In this document: piece by piece, positions 35,701 to 44,200 of the stretch | Position numbering within the stretch: position 1 is the stretch's first letter | Layout: each line of letters opens with the position of its first letter | From: Spartobacteria bacterium UBA695 | GTDB lineage: Bacteria > Verrucomicrobiota > Verrucomicrobiia > Chthoniobacterales > Chthoniobacteraceae | Direction of reading: 5' to 3' | Assembly (NCBI GenBank): GCA_002298145.1 | Contig: DBMP01000015.1 | Coordinates: forward strand, 62,001-126,000 | DNA: 64,000 bases | The notes under the pieces: model-generated | What the model was told of the DNA's origin: nothing | Seen by the model: only the letters and a program-made list of their open reading frames with translations | The model's database searches: none | Translations under genes and position numbers: made by a program

Positions 35701-36328
35701 TGTCGATCTCATCCCAATGGGCGCAAAGACGCTCGATGATCTAGCGGAGGTTTACCCAGCCGCCACGCCGTGCCTTGCCGTCGCGGGACGAAGCGAGCAC
35801 GTGCGCCAAGCTCTAGCCTCGCTGCGGGATTATGTCGAAAACGGCGGTCAACTTTTACTCCTGAACGTGGGAGATCTTTTGCCCGAAATGTTGCCGGGAA
35901 CCGTCAAGGATTACCGCTGCGTTCCGGGCGAGATCGTTAACTTTCATTTACCCGAAGCTCCCATCTTCAACGGCCTGGAACCACAGGATCTCGCCTGGTT
36001 CCACACGGGCCCGCGCCCATCAGCGCTGGTTTGCGAAGGGGTGTTTCGGGTGGACCGCACCAAAACGGGCGTGTCCGTTCTTGCGGAGTTCTGCGATTAC
36101 CATAACTACCTCAAACAACCGCAGGATGTGGTCCAATCCACCGGCACGCCCCTCTTCGAGTGCCGCATGGGAGAAGGCATGCTGGTTGCCGCTGAAATCA
36201 CCCCGGCTGCCATTGTCCACGACCCGGTTGCCGCCCGGTTGCTCGCCAACACGCTGGCCTATGTGCAATGCCAGGCCGCCCCGGCCAACCATTCGCAAAA
36301 GCAATCTGCGCTCGCCTTTCCCCGCTAG
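32714..36328 (+). CDS. GH2 family glycoside hydrolase with extra N- and C-terminal domains (1204 aa)
   Basis: I start at ATG 32714; a longer frame overlaps the GH94-like gene by hundreds of bases. No signal peptide. Residues about 10-195 look like a LamG/concanavalin-type domain (YVIGLRGGNNNHLYLARY), about 225-440 the GH2 jelly-roll (WYRHHIMLPEDLRG), then an Ig-like domain and the TIM barrel. Acid/base Glu659 is in WTVNNEMKF and nucleophile Glu762 in CISQELSSG. The last ~200 residues (DYVENGGQLLLLNVGD) resemble a glutamine-amidotransferase-like domain seen behind some GH2/GH42 enzymes. Beta-mannosidase, beta-galactosidase or beta-glucuronidase are all possible; context favours beta-mannosidase. 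Followed by GH3 after 25 bases. Confidence 0.87.
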   Translation: MKSVQTSSAILLPQPGILPGAPCHWTVCGRANVSHTADTVLVRNGFLLSSLRHANAEIALQCRAPQGTPEVQVWAGFRARDRHSRYVIGLRGGNNNHLYLARYAPDGGFRFLGIAPLEFSPRVGTWYTLRILLQDRHILVYLGDETNPRMAIEDDTNGWTEGGLVLGGGYLTTEFSEVTVRSRASADLPELAEAPAAARPAITRHATYTPARVEVLPDTRAEIPLNGCWLFKPQSALDGEFANVDLDDSAWHTMDVPHFWTPMLAWQHGETMFDHLEGVSSSRGINDALWLAEMARVEGYGFDWQATQTAWYRHHIMLPEDLRGHRFELCFDAIAKACEIWVNGSLAETHIGMFSEIRLDITDLARPGENLIAVKVIRHPENLSSKDGRIVGIAESVEVTAEMTNSVPRDMFNFDPAGIWQPVKLVITREVYVQDVFVQPALDTARVNVEIGARTGTGAEPITLGYTVRAKATGEILLACREAAHGSPAELARLTLQLPKTNPLPWHPDAPHLYVLDLELFRDRQRIDSHQTTFGFRTFGVSGNRFLLNGQPYWLRGANHFPHGLRPNDAALARRFVELAREGNVRVTRTHVAPLTETWAAETDRQGMLVSFEGIWPWLMLHGELPNPRLLEIWHNDFASLVRKYRNHPSVVLWTVNNEMKFYIFDHENKELLARKWGIVTRMIRTVRELDPTRPVVADSGYVRRRHQEDYERIVQPQGFDDGDVDDIHQYYSWYHPSFTTTYRGEFAKGLASPDRPCISQELSSGYPRNDDGLPVRGYLFNHATPQALVGDYAFEHNDPRHFLNRVAFITKETGEAIRRTNRNEAAGVLHFAYLSWFKNVHDATTIAPWAPYAALKTTLQPALVSAEFFGRHFFCGDSVSHQVYLINDATDAQPIPEGELLWQVADPHGAPLAQGCVPTPTVPYYANRQIAVDFVMPGNVAGRCEGSLKLQWTARGRTISENDYPVVVASRKWAAAPLTGSGLAPLAVYDPEGQYVDLIPMGAKTLDDLAEVYPAATPCLAVAGRSEHVRQALASLRDYVENGGQLLLLNVGDLLPEMLPGTVKDYRCVPGEIVNFHLPEAPIFNGLEPQDLAWFHTGPRPSALVCEGVFRVDRTKTGVSVLAEFCDYHNYLKQPQDVVQSTGTPLFECRMGEGMLVAAEITPAAIVHDPVAARLLANTLAYVQCQAAPANHSQKQSALAFPR

Positions 36329-36353
36329 GGTGTCAAAATCCGGTCCAATCACT

Positions 36354-38795
36354 ATGGCCGAAATCGAACAAAGGGTCGACGCACTCCTGGCGCGCATGAC
36401 CTTGGAAGAAAAAGTCGCCCTATGCCACGCCGGATCGAAATTCGCCGTGGCGGCAAATGACCGCCTGGGGATCCCGGAATTTTGGATGTCCGATGGCCCA
36501 CACGGCGTGCGCCACGAAATTGAACGCGATAGCTGGGAGGCGGTCGATACGGACACGGATTTCGCAACCTACCTACCAACGGGGACGGCTCTCGCGGCGA
36601 CCTGGAATCCGCAATCGGCAAGACGGTTCGGCGAAGTCCTCGGCGCGGAGGCGCGGGCTCGAGGGAAAGACATCATCCTTGGTCCTGGCATCAATATTGT
36701 TCGCACCCCGCTTTGCGGTCGTAATTTTGAGTATTACAGCGAAGATCCCTGCCACATTTCGAAAATGGTGGTTCCGGTAATCGAGGGAATCCAGAGTCAG
36801 GACGTCGCAGCGTGCGTCAAACATTTCGCAGCCAATTCCCAGGAACTCAACCGCAACGGGGTGGACGCGCGGATGGACGAGCGCACGCTGCGCGAAATTT
36901 ATCTCCCCGGCTTCAAGGCTGCCGTGATGACGGGCAAGGCGTGGACGCTGATGGGGGCTTATAACAAGTTCCGCGGCCAGCATTGCTGCCACAACGAACA
37001 TCTGCTCAATGAGATCCTCAAGGGCGAATGGGGATTTGACGGCGTGGTAATTTCCGACTGGGCTGGCACGTACGACACCATGGAAGCGGCCCGCTACGGG
37101 CTGGATTTGGAAATGGGGACCAGCCGCCCGTATGACGAGTATTACCTCGCGCGGCCCTTCCGGGAGGCGATTGAACGCGGAGAACTTGAGCCAGCGTTGC
37201 TGGACGACAAGGCCCGGCGTATTCTCCGCGTGATGTTCCGCGTCAGGCTTTTCGACGCCGACCGCAAGCCAGGTGAACGCAATTCGACGCGACATCACCA
37301 GGCGGCTTTGGAGCTAGCCAGGGAAGCGATTGTACTTCTCAAAAACGAACGCCAGGTTTTACCGCTAGACCCCAAGACGCTGCGCAATCTGGTCGTCATC
37401 GGCGACAACGCCACCGCAGAACACGCCCGCGGCGGGAATAGCTCGGGCGTGAAGGCGTTGTACGAGGTCACGCCGTTGCAGGGGCTTCGCAACCGACTGG
37501 GCGATGCGGTTAAAATCCAGTATTTCCAAGGGTATCCTCCCATTTCCAAATCGGCCCCAGATATCCAGGGGGAATACCTCGGCATCGCCGACAAAGGGGC
37601 GGGCACCCATGGCTGGAAACGGCGCTATTTCCCAAACCGAAATTTTTCGGGAGCCCCAACCGAAAGCGCCGACGCTACGCTTGATTTTACATGGGACGAT
37701 GAAACGGAGTTTACTATTTCCTGGGAGACCACGCTGACGCCCCCGCGCTCGGGAATTTATGAATTTGTACTCACCGGTGTGAACCACGCCCGGCTTGAAA
37801 TCGATGGCGAGGCGTTGATCCAGTGTTGGTCCGATGGCCAGAAGGATGTGATCGCCAAGTCGATTGAACTGGAAGCTGGCCATACCTATCGGTTCTCGGT
37901 GGCGCTAACGCCGCACGGGGCGGGCCGCGTTCACCTCGGCTGGATTCCGCCCGGCTCGTCCGCGCGGCAGGAAGAGCCCCTGGAACTGCTCCGCGCGGTT
38001 CGAGAAGCCGACGCTGTGATATTCGTCGGCGGGCTGAACCATCAATACGATGTGGAAGGTTCCGACCGGCCCGACATGGCTCTCCACGACGGGCAAAACG
38101 AGCTGTTGGCGAAAATTTTGGGGCTGAATCCCCGGACCGCCGTTGTGCTGGTTGGTGGCTCGCCGGTGGAGATGCCTTGGGCGGCTGACGCGCCCGCCAT
38201 TGTGCAGGCGTGGTATGCGGGAATGGAGGGCGGCAACGCGATTGCAGAGGTCTTGCTGGGCGAAGTCAACCCGTCCGGGAAACTGCCGATGACCTTCCCG
38301 CGCTCGCTCCAAGACACCCCGGCACACCAGCTCAACGATTATAACGCGGAGTTCTGCGATTATAAGGAAGGCGTTTTTGTCGGATACCGCTGGTACGACG
38401 CCCGGGAGATCGAGCCGCTTTTCCCGTTTGGACACGGCCTCAGCTACACCACGTTTTCGTTGGAAAACCTGCGACTGGAAATATCCAAAGTCGGCGTGCA
38501 CGCGCTACTTAATATTACCAACACCGGAAACCGCGCGGGTGCGGAAGTGGTGCAGTTCTACGTCGGCCAGAAGGCGTGCTCGGTGGAGCGGCCGTCGCGC
38601 GAGCTCAAGGAGTTCCAAAAAGTCGCTCTGGAGCCTGGAGAAACCCGCTTGGTGGAGGTGTTCCTGCCCCGCGAGGCATTTGCATTCTGGAGCCCGGCAG
38701 CGAATGCGTGGGTGGTAGAGGCCGGGGAGTTCGGGGTCGAAGCGGGGGTTTCATCCCGACAGATTTGCTGCACCGAAACGCTCCGAATGGAATAA
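36354..38795 (+). CDS. GH3 beta-glucosidase-type enzyme with PA14 insertion (813 aa)
   Basis: Start ATG 36354 (MAEIEQRVDALLARM), 25 bases after GH2; no signal peptide, so probably cytoplasmic. The (beta/alpha)8 domain has MSDGPHGVRHE, KHFAANSQE and VVISDWAGTYDT with nucleophile Asp235. The PA14 domain (residues about 395-541, with FTISWETTLTPPRSGIYEF and HLGWIPPG) is inserted in the second catalytic domain, as in KmBglI-like enzymes. The fibronectin-III-like end (AGAEVVQFYVGQK) is complete. It would release terminal glucose, xylose or related sugars from beta-linked oligosaccharides. A bidirectional terminator follows the stop by 3 bases. Confidence 0.92.
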   Translation: MAEIEQRVDALLARMTLEEKVALCHAGSKFAVAANDRLGIPEFWMSDGPHGVRHEIERDSWEAVDTDTDFATYLPTGTALAATWNPQSARRFGEVLGAEARARGKDIILGPGINIVRTPLCGRNFEYYSEDPCHISKMVVPVIEGIQSQDVAACVKHFAANSQELNRNGVDARMDERTLREIYLPGFKAAVMTGKAWTLMGAYNKFRGQHCCHNEHLLNEILKGEWGFDGVVISDWAGTYDTMEAARYGLDLEMGTSRPYDEYYLARPFREAIERGELEPALLDDKARRILRVMFRVRLFDADRKPGERNSTRHHQAALELAREAIVLLKNERQVLPLDPKTLRNLVVIGDNATAEHARGGNSSGVKALYEVTPLQGLRNRLGDAVKIQYFQGYPPISKSAPDIQGEYLGIADKGAGTHGWKRRYFPNRNFSGAPTESADATLDFTWDDETEFTISWETTLTPPRSGIYEFVLTGVNHARLEIDGEALIQCWSDGQKDVIAKSIELEAGHTYRFSVALTPHGAGRVHLGWIPPGSSARQEEPLELLRAVREADAVIFVGGLNHQYDVEGSDRPDMALHDGQNELLAKILGLNPRTAVVLVGGSPVEMPWAADAPAIVQAWYAGMEGGNAIAEVLLGEVNPSGKLPMTFPRSLQDTPAHQLNDYNAEFCDYKEGVFVGYRWYDAREIEPLFPFGHGLSYTTFSLENLRLEISKVGVHALLNITNTGNRAGAEVVQFYVGQKACSVERPSRELKEFQKVALEPGETRLVEVFLPREAFAFWSPAANAWVVEAGEFGVEAGVSSRQICCTETLRME

Positions 38796-38798
38796 CCC

Positions 38799-38833
38799 CC
38801 AAAGGCCGCCTGATTAACGGAGGCGGCCTTTGG
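38799..38833. terminator. bidirectional terminator between GH3 and GH130 copy 2
   Basis: CCAAAGGCCGCCT pairs perfectly over 13 bp with AGGCGGCCTTTGG around a 9-base loop. It lies between two convergent stops (38795 and 38844). T-rich flanks are short on both sides. Confidence 0.72.
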
Positions 38834-38843
38834 TTAAAAAGCC

Positions 38844-40022
38844 CTATTTGGTCAGAGTCCGGTTCTTGCAAATCAGCGCCGTCCGGGTCAGGACGCACGC
38901 CCGGCTGGTCAGGCCATCTTCGGGAGTATTGAGCACGTAATCAAGCAGACGTTCCACGCTGGTCGTCGCAACATGGCAGCGTGTGTCTGACGAAGCATAG
39001 TAAATATACACCTCGCCAGTAGAACGAGCGATCCAGCCGTTGCAGAACACCACGTTGGAAACATCGCCAATCCGTTCGCCACCCTCTGGGGCCAGGAAAT
39101 ATCCCCCCGGGCGGGCGATGACGCGCTTGGGATCATCCAAGTCACTCAAGAATACATACAGCACATATCGCAATCCGGCCGCCGTGTTGCGAACGCCGTG
39201 GGCGAGGTGCAGCCAGCCTTTTTCGGTTTTGATCGGCGCGGGTCCCTGGCCGTTTTTGGATTCCTTGATGGTGTGGTAAACGCGTGGATCGACAATGGAT
39301 TCCTCGCCGATTTCCGCTTTCTCCATGGAATCGCAGAGCGCCCAGCCGATGCCGCCGCCGGAGCCCGCCTCGATGAAGCTTTCCTGGGGCCGGGTGTAGA
39401 GCGCGTAACGCCCGCCAATGAACTCAGGGTGCAACACCACGTTGCGTTGCTGCGCCGAGCGCGATATCAAATCCGGAAGGCGCTGCCATGTTTTCAAATC
39501 CTTGGTGCGAACAATGCCACATTGCGCCACCGCGCTGGAGGTATCATGCGGGCTTGCCGCGGGGTCTTTTCTCTCCGTGCAAAAAAGACCGTAAATCCAT
39601 CCATCCTCGTGGGCCGTGAGCCGCATGTCGTAGACGTTGGTGTCCGGTTCGCCAGTTTCGGGCAGATCGACCGGCTCCTCCCAAAAGCGGAAGCCGTCGA
39701 TACCGGTTTCGCTTTCTGCAACCGCAAAGAAGGATTTGCGATCCGCCCCTTCGACACGGCAGACGAGCAGAAATTTTCCATCGAGATAGATCGCCCCCGG
39801 GTTGAACGCGGCGTTAATCCCCAGGCGTTCCAAAAGGAGCGGGTTGGTCGCCGGGTTGAGGTCAAACCGCCAATCCAGCGGGACGTGGGCGGCCGTGAGC
39901 ACGGGATTGCGGTAGCGTTCGAAAACGCCGTTGTACCACTCATCATCGACGGCGTTCGGGCGCTCGATCAGCGTTTCGAACCGGCGGGTTAAACACGATA
40001 GATTTTGGGAGAAGGGCGTCAT
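38844..40022 (-). CDS. GH130 mannosylglucose phosphorylase type (copy 2)
   Basis: 392 residues, cytoplasmic, very similar throughout to the enzyme at 28113-29324: ERYRNPVLTAAHVPLDWRF, NAAFNPGAI, EPDTNVYDMRLT, YGLFCTERKDPAA and AHGVRNTAAGLR are shared with one or two changes each. The predicted proton donor is Asp132 in VYDMR, one residue away from Asp131 of the B. fragilis enzyme. It should phosphorolyse Man-beta-1,4-Glc. The upstream region holds an operator copy shared with the divergent LacI gene at 40145. The last ~15 residues (TRTALICKNRTLTK) differ from copy 1. Confidence 0.9.
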   Translation of the reverse strand: MTPFSQNLSCLTRRFETLIERPNAVDDEWYNGVFERYRNPVLTAAHVPLDWRFDLNPATNPLLLERLGINAAFNPGAIYLDGKFLLVCRVEGADRKSFFAVAESETGIDGFRFWEEPVDLPETGEPDTNVYDMRLTAHEDGWIYGLFCTERKDPAASPHDTSSAVAQCGIVRTKDLKTWQRLPDLISRSAQQRNVVLHPEFIGGRYALYTRPQESFIEAGSGGGIGWALCDSMEKAEIGEESIVDPRVYHTIKESKNGQGPAPIKTEKGWLHLAHGVRNTAAGLRYVLYVFLSDLDDPKRVIARPGGYFLAPEGGERIGDVSNVVFCNGWIARSTGEVYIYYASSDTRCHVATTSVERLLDYVLNTPEDGLTSRACVLTRTALICKNRTLTK

Positions 40023-40089
40023 GGTTTAGCAATTCAGGGAGACCCTCCAGCGATAAAACAGCCCTGCGGGCGGAACAATCGGAAAACGA

Positions 40090-40103
40090 TGCACCGCGTT
40101 GCG
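40090..40103. promoter_or_regulatory. copy 4 of the 14-bp operator motif
   Basis: TGCACCGCGTTGCG lies between the divergent GH130 copy 2 (67 bases away) and the LacI gene (41 bases away). The position suggests autoregulation and control of GH130. Confidence 0.6.
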
Positions 40104-40144
40104 TAATTCTTGCTCCCGCGCTACGAACATAGTTTAATTCCCCT

Positions 40145-41206
40145 ATGTCCGAGCCGTTCCCCTTCCCCACCCAGAACGACGTTGCCGCGGCAGCCGGTGT
40201 GGCGCGCTCAACCGTCAGTCGCGCTCTCAAAAATCACCCATCAATCCCAGAAGAGACCCGAAAGCGGATCACCGAAGTCGCCGCGCAAATCGGCTACCGG
40301 GAAAACCCGTACGTTACGGCCAACATGCAACGCGTGCGGAGCGCGCAGCCGTCGCGCAGCCAGGCGGTGATCGCATTCATCACGCCGTATCCGCTACGCC
40401 AGTGGTATCGCGAGGTGCCGTCGTATCGGAAGATTTACGATGCTGCGAAGCAAAGGGCGTCGGAGCTCGGCTTTGAAATAGACCCGATTTCGGTGCTGGA
40501 TCAATCGCTGAGCGGACACCGCTGCAACGATATTCTTGTTGCCCGCGGGGTGGATGGAGTGCTGGTGGGGCCGTTCGAGAATCCGTTTGTGCGCCTCAAG
40601 CTTGACTGGCAGCATTTTTCGGTGGCGACCCTGGGGTTTGCTCATGTGCATCCCCGGTTTTCCCACACCGCGCCCAATCACTATCACAACATGTGCCTGG
40701 CGATTCGCAAGCTGCACCGGCTGGGCTACCGGCGGATCGGGCTTGCCATACCGGCCCGGGCCGACAGCTACGCACAGGGCACCTTCCGCGCCGCCTATCT
40801 GCTCTACTCCAGCAAGGTCGCGCCAAAATATCGGGTACCGGAGTTTGTAACCGATACCGCCAACTGGAATGACAGGGCATTTCTCAAATGGTACGCGAAA
40901 AACCGGCCCGAGGCGATCATTTGCCTTACGCAGCATGTGCCGGTCTGGCTGGCGCAGCACAAGATTGATGTCCCGGGAGAGGTCGGGATGCTGATCTTGA
41001 GCCGCCACGAGAACGAGCCAGACTGGTCAGGTATCGACCAGCACACAGGGCTGGTGGGATCGGCCGGGGTGGAGATTGTCGCCGAACAGTTGATGCTCAA
41101 TCAACGAGGGTGTCCCGCTTATCCCAAAACGGTCTTTATCGAGGGCGAGTGGATTCCCGGAAGTTCCACGCGGCGGTTAAGGGAGCCTCACATTCTTTCC
41201 GCGTAA
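40145..41206 (+). CDS. LacI family regulator, paralogue 2
   Basis: 353 residues with HTH NDVAAAAGVARSTVSRALK and a downstream ENPYVTANMQRVRSAQ segment identical in type to the regulator at 22794. The sensor domain shares RGVDGVLVGPFENPF, LGFAHVHPRFS and GYRRIGLAIPARADSYAQG with its paralogue. This subfamily, with VTANMQ after the HTH, is one I associate with Verrucomicrobia, where it is often next to glycoside hydrolases. It is divergent from GH130 copy 2 and convergent with a PEP-CTERM gene. Confidence 0.92.
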   Translation: MSEPFPFPTQNDVAAAAGVARSTVSRALKNHPSIPEETRKRITEVAAQIGYRENPYVTANMQRVRSAQPSRSQAVIAFITPYPLRQWYREVPSYRKIYDAAKQRASELGFEIDPISVLDQSLSGHRCNDILVARGVDGVLVGPFENPFVRLKLDWQHFSVATLGFAHVHPRFSHTAPNHYHNMCLAIRKLHRLGYRRIGLAIPARADSYAQGTFRAAYLLYSSKVAPKYRVPEFVTDTANWNDRAFLKWYAKNRPEAIICLTQHVPVWLAQHKIDVPGEVGMLILSRHENEPDWSGIDQHTGLVGSAGVEIVAEQLMLNQRGCPAYPKTVFIEGEWIPGSSTRRLREPHILSA

Positions 41207-41225
41207 TTCAGACCTCAACGCAAAG

Positions 41226-41255
41226 CAACGTGGCACTTCGAAAAATGCCACGTTG
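41226..41255. terminator. bidirectional terminator between LacI and PEP-CTERM genes
   Basis: CAACGTGGCA pairs with TGCCACGTTG around CTTCGAAAAA; outer bases AACGC and GCGTT can extend the stem with a small bulge. It lies 19 bases after the LacI stop and 23 bases from the convergent PEP-CTERM stop. The stem looks like a derivative of the operator core GCAACGNGG, which may be chance. Confidence 0.65.
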
Positions 41256-41278
41256 CGTTCAATACCCCTGAGAATTTC

Positions 41279-44200
41279 CTACTGACGACGGCGGAGGCGC
41301 TGCGCAAAGCCTAGCATCCCCACTCCGCCAACGATCATCGCCCAAGTGCTGGGCTCGGGAACGACGGTCAAAGTCACATCGTTATTGTGGCCGTCGCCCT
41401 CGCTACTTGCTTGGTAGCTCAAGAGATATTCTGTGCCAGCCACGGTGAAGGTAGTGTCGTTGTTGGAAGAGAGCGTGTAGGTGGAGCCGCTCGTGAGGAT
41501 CGTGGAAAAGTACCCCGTGGTCGTGCCGCTGCCGGTGTTGTCGATGAGAACGATGGTCGCCCCCAGGGTGAGGCCGCTCAGCGAAGTAAGATCCAGCGTG
41601 CCGTTGAGGGAGACGTTCCCGCCCACCTTGATCTGGTCGTAGGTCAGCCCTGCCGTCGCGCCGCTCACCGCTGGCGCCAGAGTGGATGAGGCGTCCAAAG
41701 TGAGATCGCCTGTCACCGTGCTGGTGCCTTTGATGACGCCGCTGATCAAGGCGCTGCCATCGATGGTGCCGTTGGCGCTTAACGTCGCGCCCACAGCCAC
41801 CGTGAGGGCGCTGGTGGTCTTGGTGGTGCCCGTCAGAGCGGTGGTACCCGCCGTCACCGCCACGCTGCTGGCGATGTTGTAGCCGCTCAGCGTGCTCAAT
41901 CCGTTCAGCGTCGTGACCCCGAGCGTCAGGCCGCTGCCGTTAACCGTACCGCTGGTGACGGTGGTGGTTCCGATTACCGAACCGGAACCGCTCAGGGTCT
42001 TGCCGCGCTGCACCGTCAGGCCGCTGGTGATCGTTCCGTTGTCCGTAATATTGTCGTTGAACGCAGCCGCGGAGGCCGTCGCACCAGCGCGAACGGTTAC
42101 GGCGTTGTTGAACGTGAGGCTGCCGGAAGCCGTACCGGAGATATCAGCGGTGCCGTTGATGGTACCCGCGCCGTTCAAGGTCGCCAGGCTGGCAATGCTG
42201 ACCGCGCTGTTGGCGAGCGATCCATTCACACTCAAGGTGCCGCCGCTAACGGTGGTCGCGCCTGTATAAGTGTTGACGCCGCCAAGGATCAGGTTGCCGC
42301 CACTAACGGTTAGTGCCGTGGTGGCGTTGCCATTGGTGATGATGCCGTTGTAGGTGCCGCCGCCGGTCACTGTCAGAAGGGATGCACCGGAGCCATTATT
42401 GGTTACCGTCTGAATACCGCTCCCCGTGCTGGTCAGCGCTGCGACGGTCTGGTTGTAACCGTGGAGGTCGAAGGCGTTGCTGCTATTATCGGTGCCGCCG
42501 CTCGTGCCGCCCAAGATGAGGGAGGTATTGGTCGGAAGGGCGTTGGTGATGCCGTTGACCAAAATCCCGCCGCCATAGACCCACGTGGGGCCGTTGTAGG
42601 TATTTACAGAGCTCAGGGTGGTGGTGCCACCGGTCACATAAAGGTCGGAATTAGCACTGGAGCCGCTGATGGTACCGGTGACGTTGATGCCGCCGCTGCC
42701 GCCGTTCAGCACCAGGACCGTGCCGTTTTTGACCAGGGAACCGGAGAGCGTCAGGAGCCCGCTGCCGTTGTTTTGGACGGTGTTGAGGCCGTTGCCCAGG
42801 GCGTAGATGCTCTTGGCAAGGGTGCCTGCCGCGCCGGTGTATTGGATAATACCGGAGGAGGTGCTGGCCACGCCCAGGTTCACCGTGTTGCCGGAGCCCA
42901 GAGCTTGCGCGCTGCCGTTGGCGGCCACTGTGTTGAAGGACAAGACGCCGTTTTGGACGTTCACCGCGCCGCTAAAGCTATTGATGGCGTTCAAGGTCGT
43001 GGTGCCGATTCCGGCTTGCGTGAATTGGCCGGTTCCCGTGATGGCCGCGCCGGAGAAATCTGTGCCTTGCGCCACTGCGTTGCTCCGGTTGATAACCAGA
43101 ACGCTATTGTTGTTAATCGCGCTGGAGGTCGAAAGCGCCCCCGTGGTGCTACCATTGCCGAGTTGCAGGATGCCTCCGGTGATGGTGGTCGCCCCGGTGT
43201 AGCTGCTGCTGCCGCCGAGAATCAGCTTGCCGGTTCCAATCTTCGTTAGCGACCCGGCCCCTGTCAGTCCGCCGCTGTAGGTTGTGTCTTGATTGTTGTT
43301 CCCCACGCTCAAAGCCACGGCGGCGACGGTGGCATTGATATTTTGCAACGCGAGATCGCGGGAACCTGACAAACCGCCCAGAACAGCGGAATTGACGGTG
43401 GTGCTGCTGTTCAAACCAAAACCGACGGTGCCACTATCGGCTGCGTCGAGGTTCAGCGTGCTGTTCTGGAGCGCATAGGATTTGTTTCCAGAAGCCGCCC
43501 CCAACAACAGGGTGCCTTTGTAAACCCGGGTGTCGCCTGTGAAGGTGTTGGTGCCCGACATTTTTACGATACCCGTGGTATCGATATTGGCACCGGAACT
43601 CTTTACCGTGCCGTTGATCTGGAGCCCTCCCGTGCCGGAAACGGTGCCTGTAAGCGCCACCCCAGAAGTATCAGCGTTTGTCATTTGGCTGATCACCGTC
43701 AGGTTCTGATTGAGCAACAGGTTGCCATTGAAATTCTGGGATATGGAAGAAGTTGGACTTGTCAGGACGGTTGAGCCGAGGACGGTTTTCCCGCCAGTAT
43801 TGGCCGCCACCGTGATATTCGCCCCGACGGTCGCTGGCGTATAGATAGACACGAACGACACATCGCCGCCGCCGGTGCTTCCCAGAGTTATCCCACTTGT
43901 ATTTCCAAAAGCGGCATTGGAACTCCACGACAAAGCTCCTTGAGCCAAAGTCACGGCTCCGGTGTACGGCCCAGCGGAAGTCGTCCCACCCCCTAAGGTA
44001 ATCGAGCCATAATTGAGGTCATTAAGCACATTGGTAATCGTAATGTTCCCAGTGCCTACCAACCGTTGATTGATCGATATTGCCCATCTATTCGATGCAG
44101 CGCTCGTCGTGCTGTTGGCGTCCGATTGCTTGATCTGAAGATTGTCCACGACATTCAGAGCCGCGCCACTATTCGATAGAATCAAAGATGCTCCGACCGC

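Noticed and set aside
36081..36353. 91-residue N-terminal extension of the GH3 protein
   Set aside because: It overlaps the end of GH2 and has no family similarity; ATG 36354 starts a normal GH3 N-terminus.
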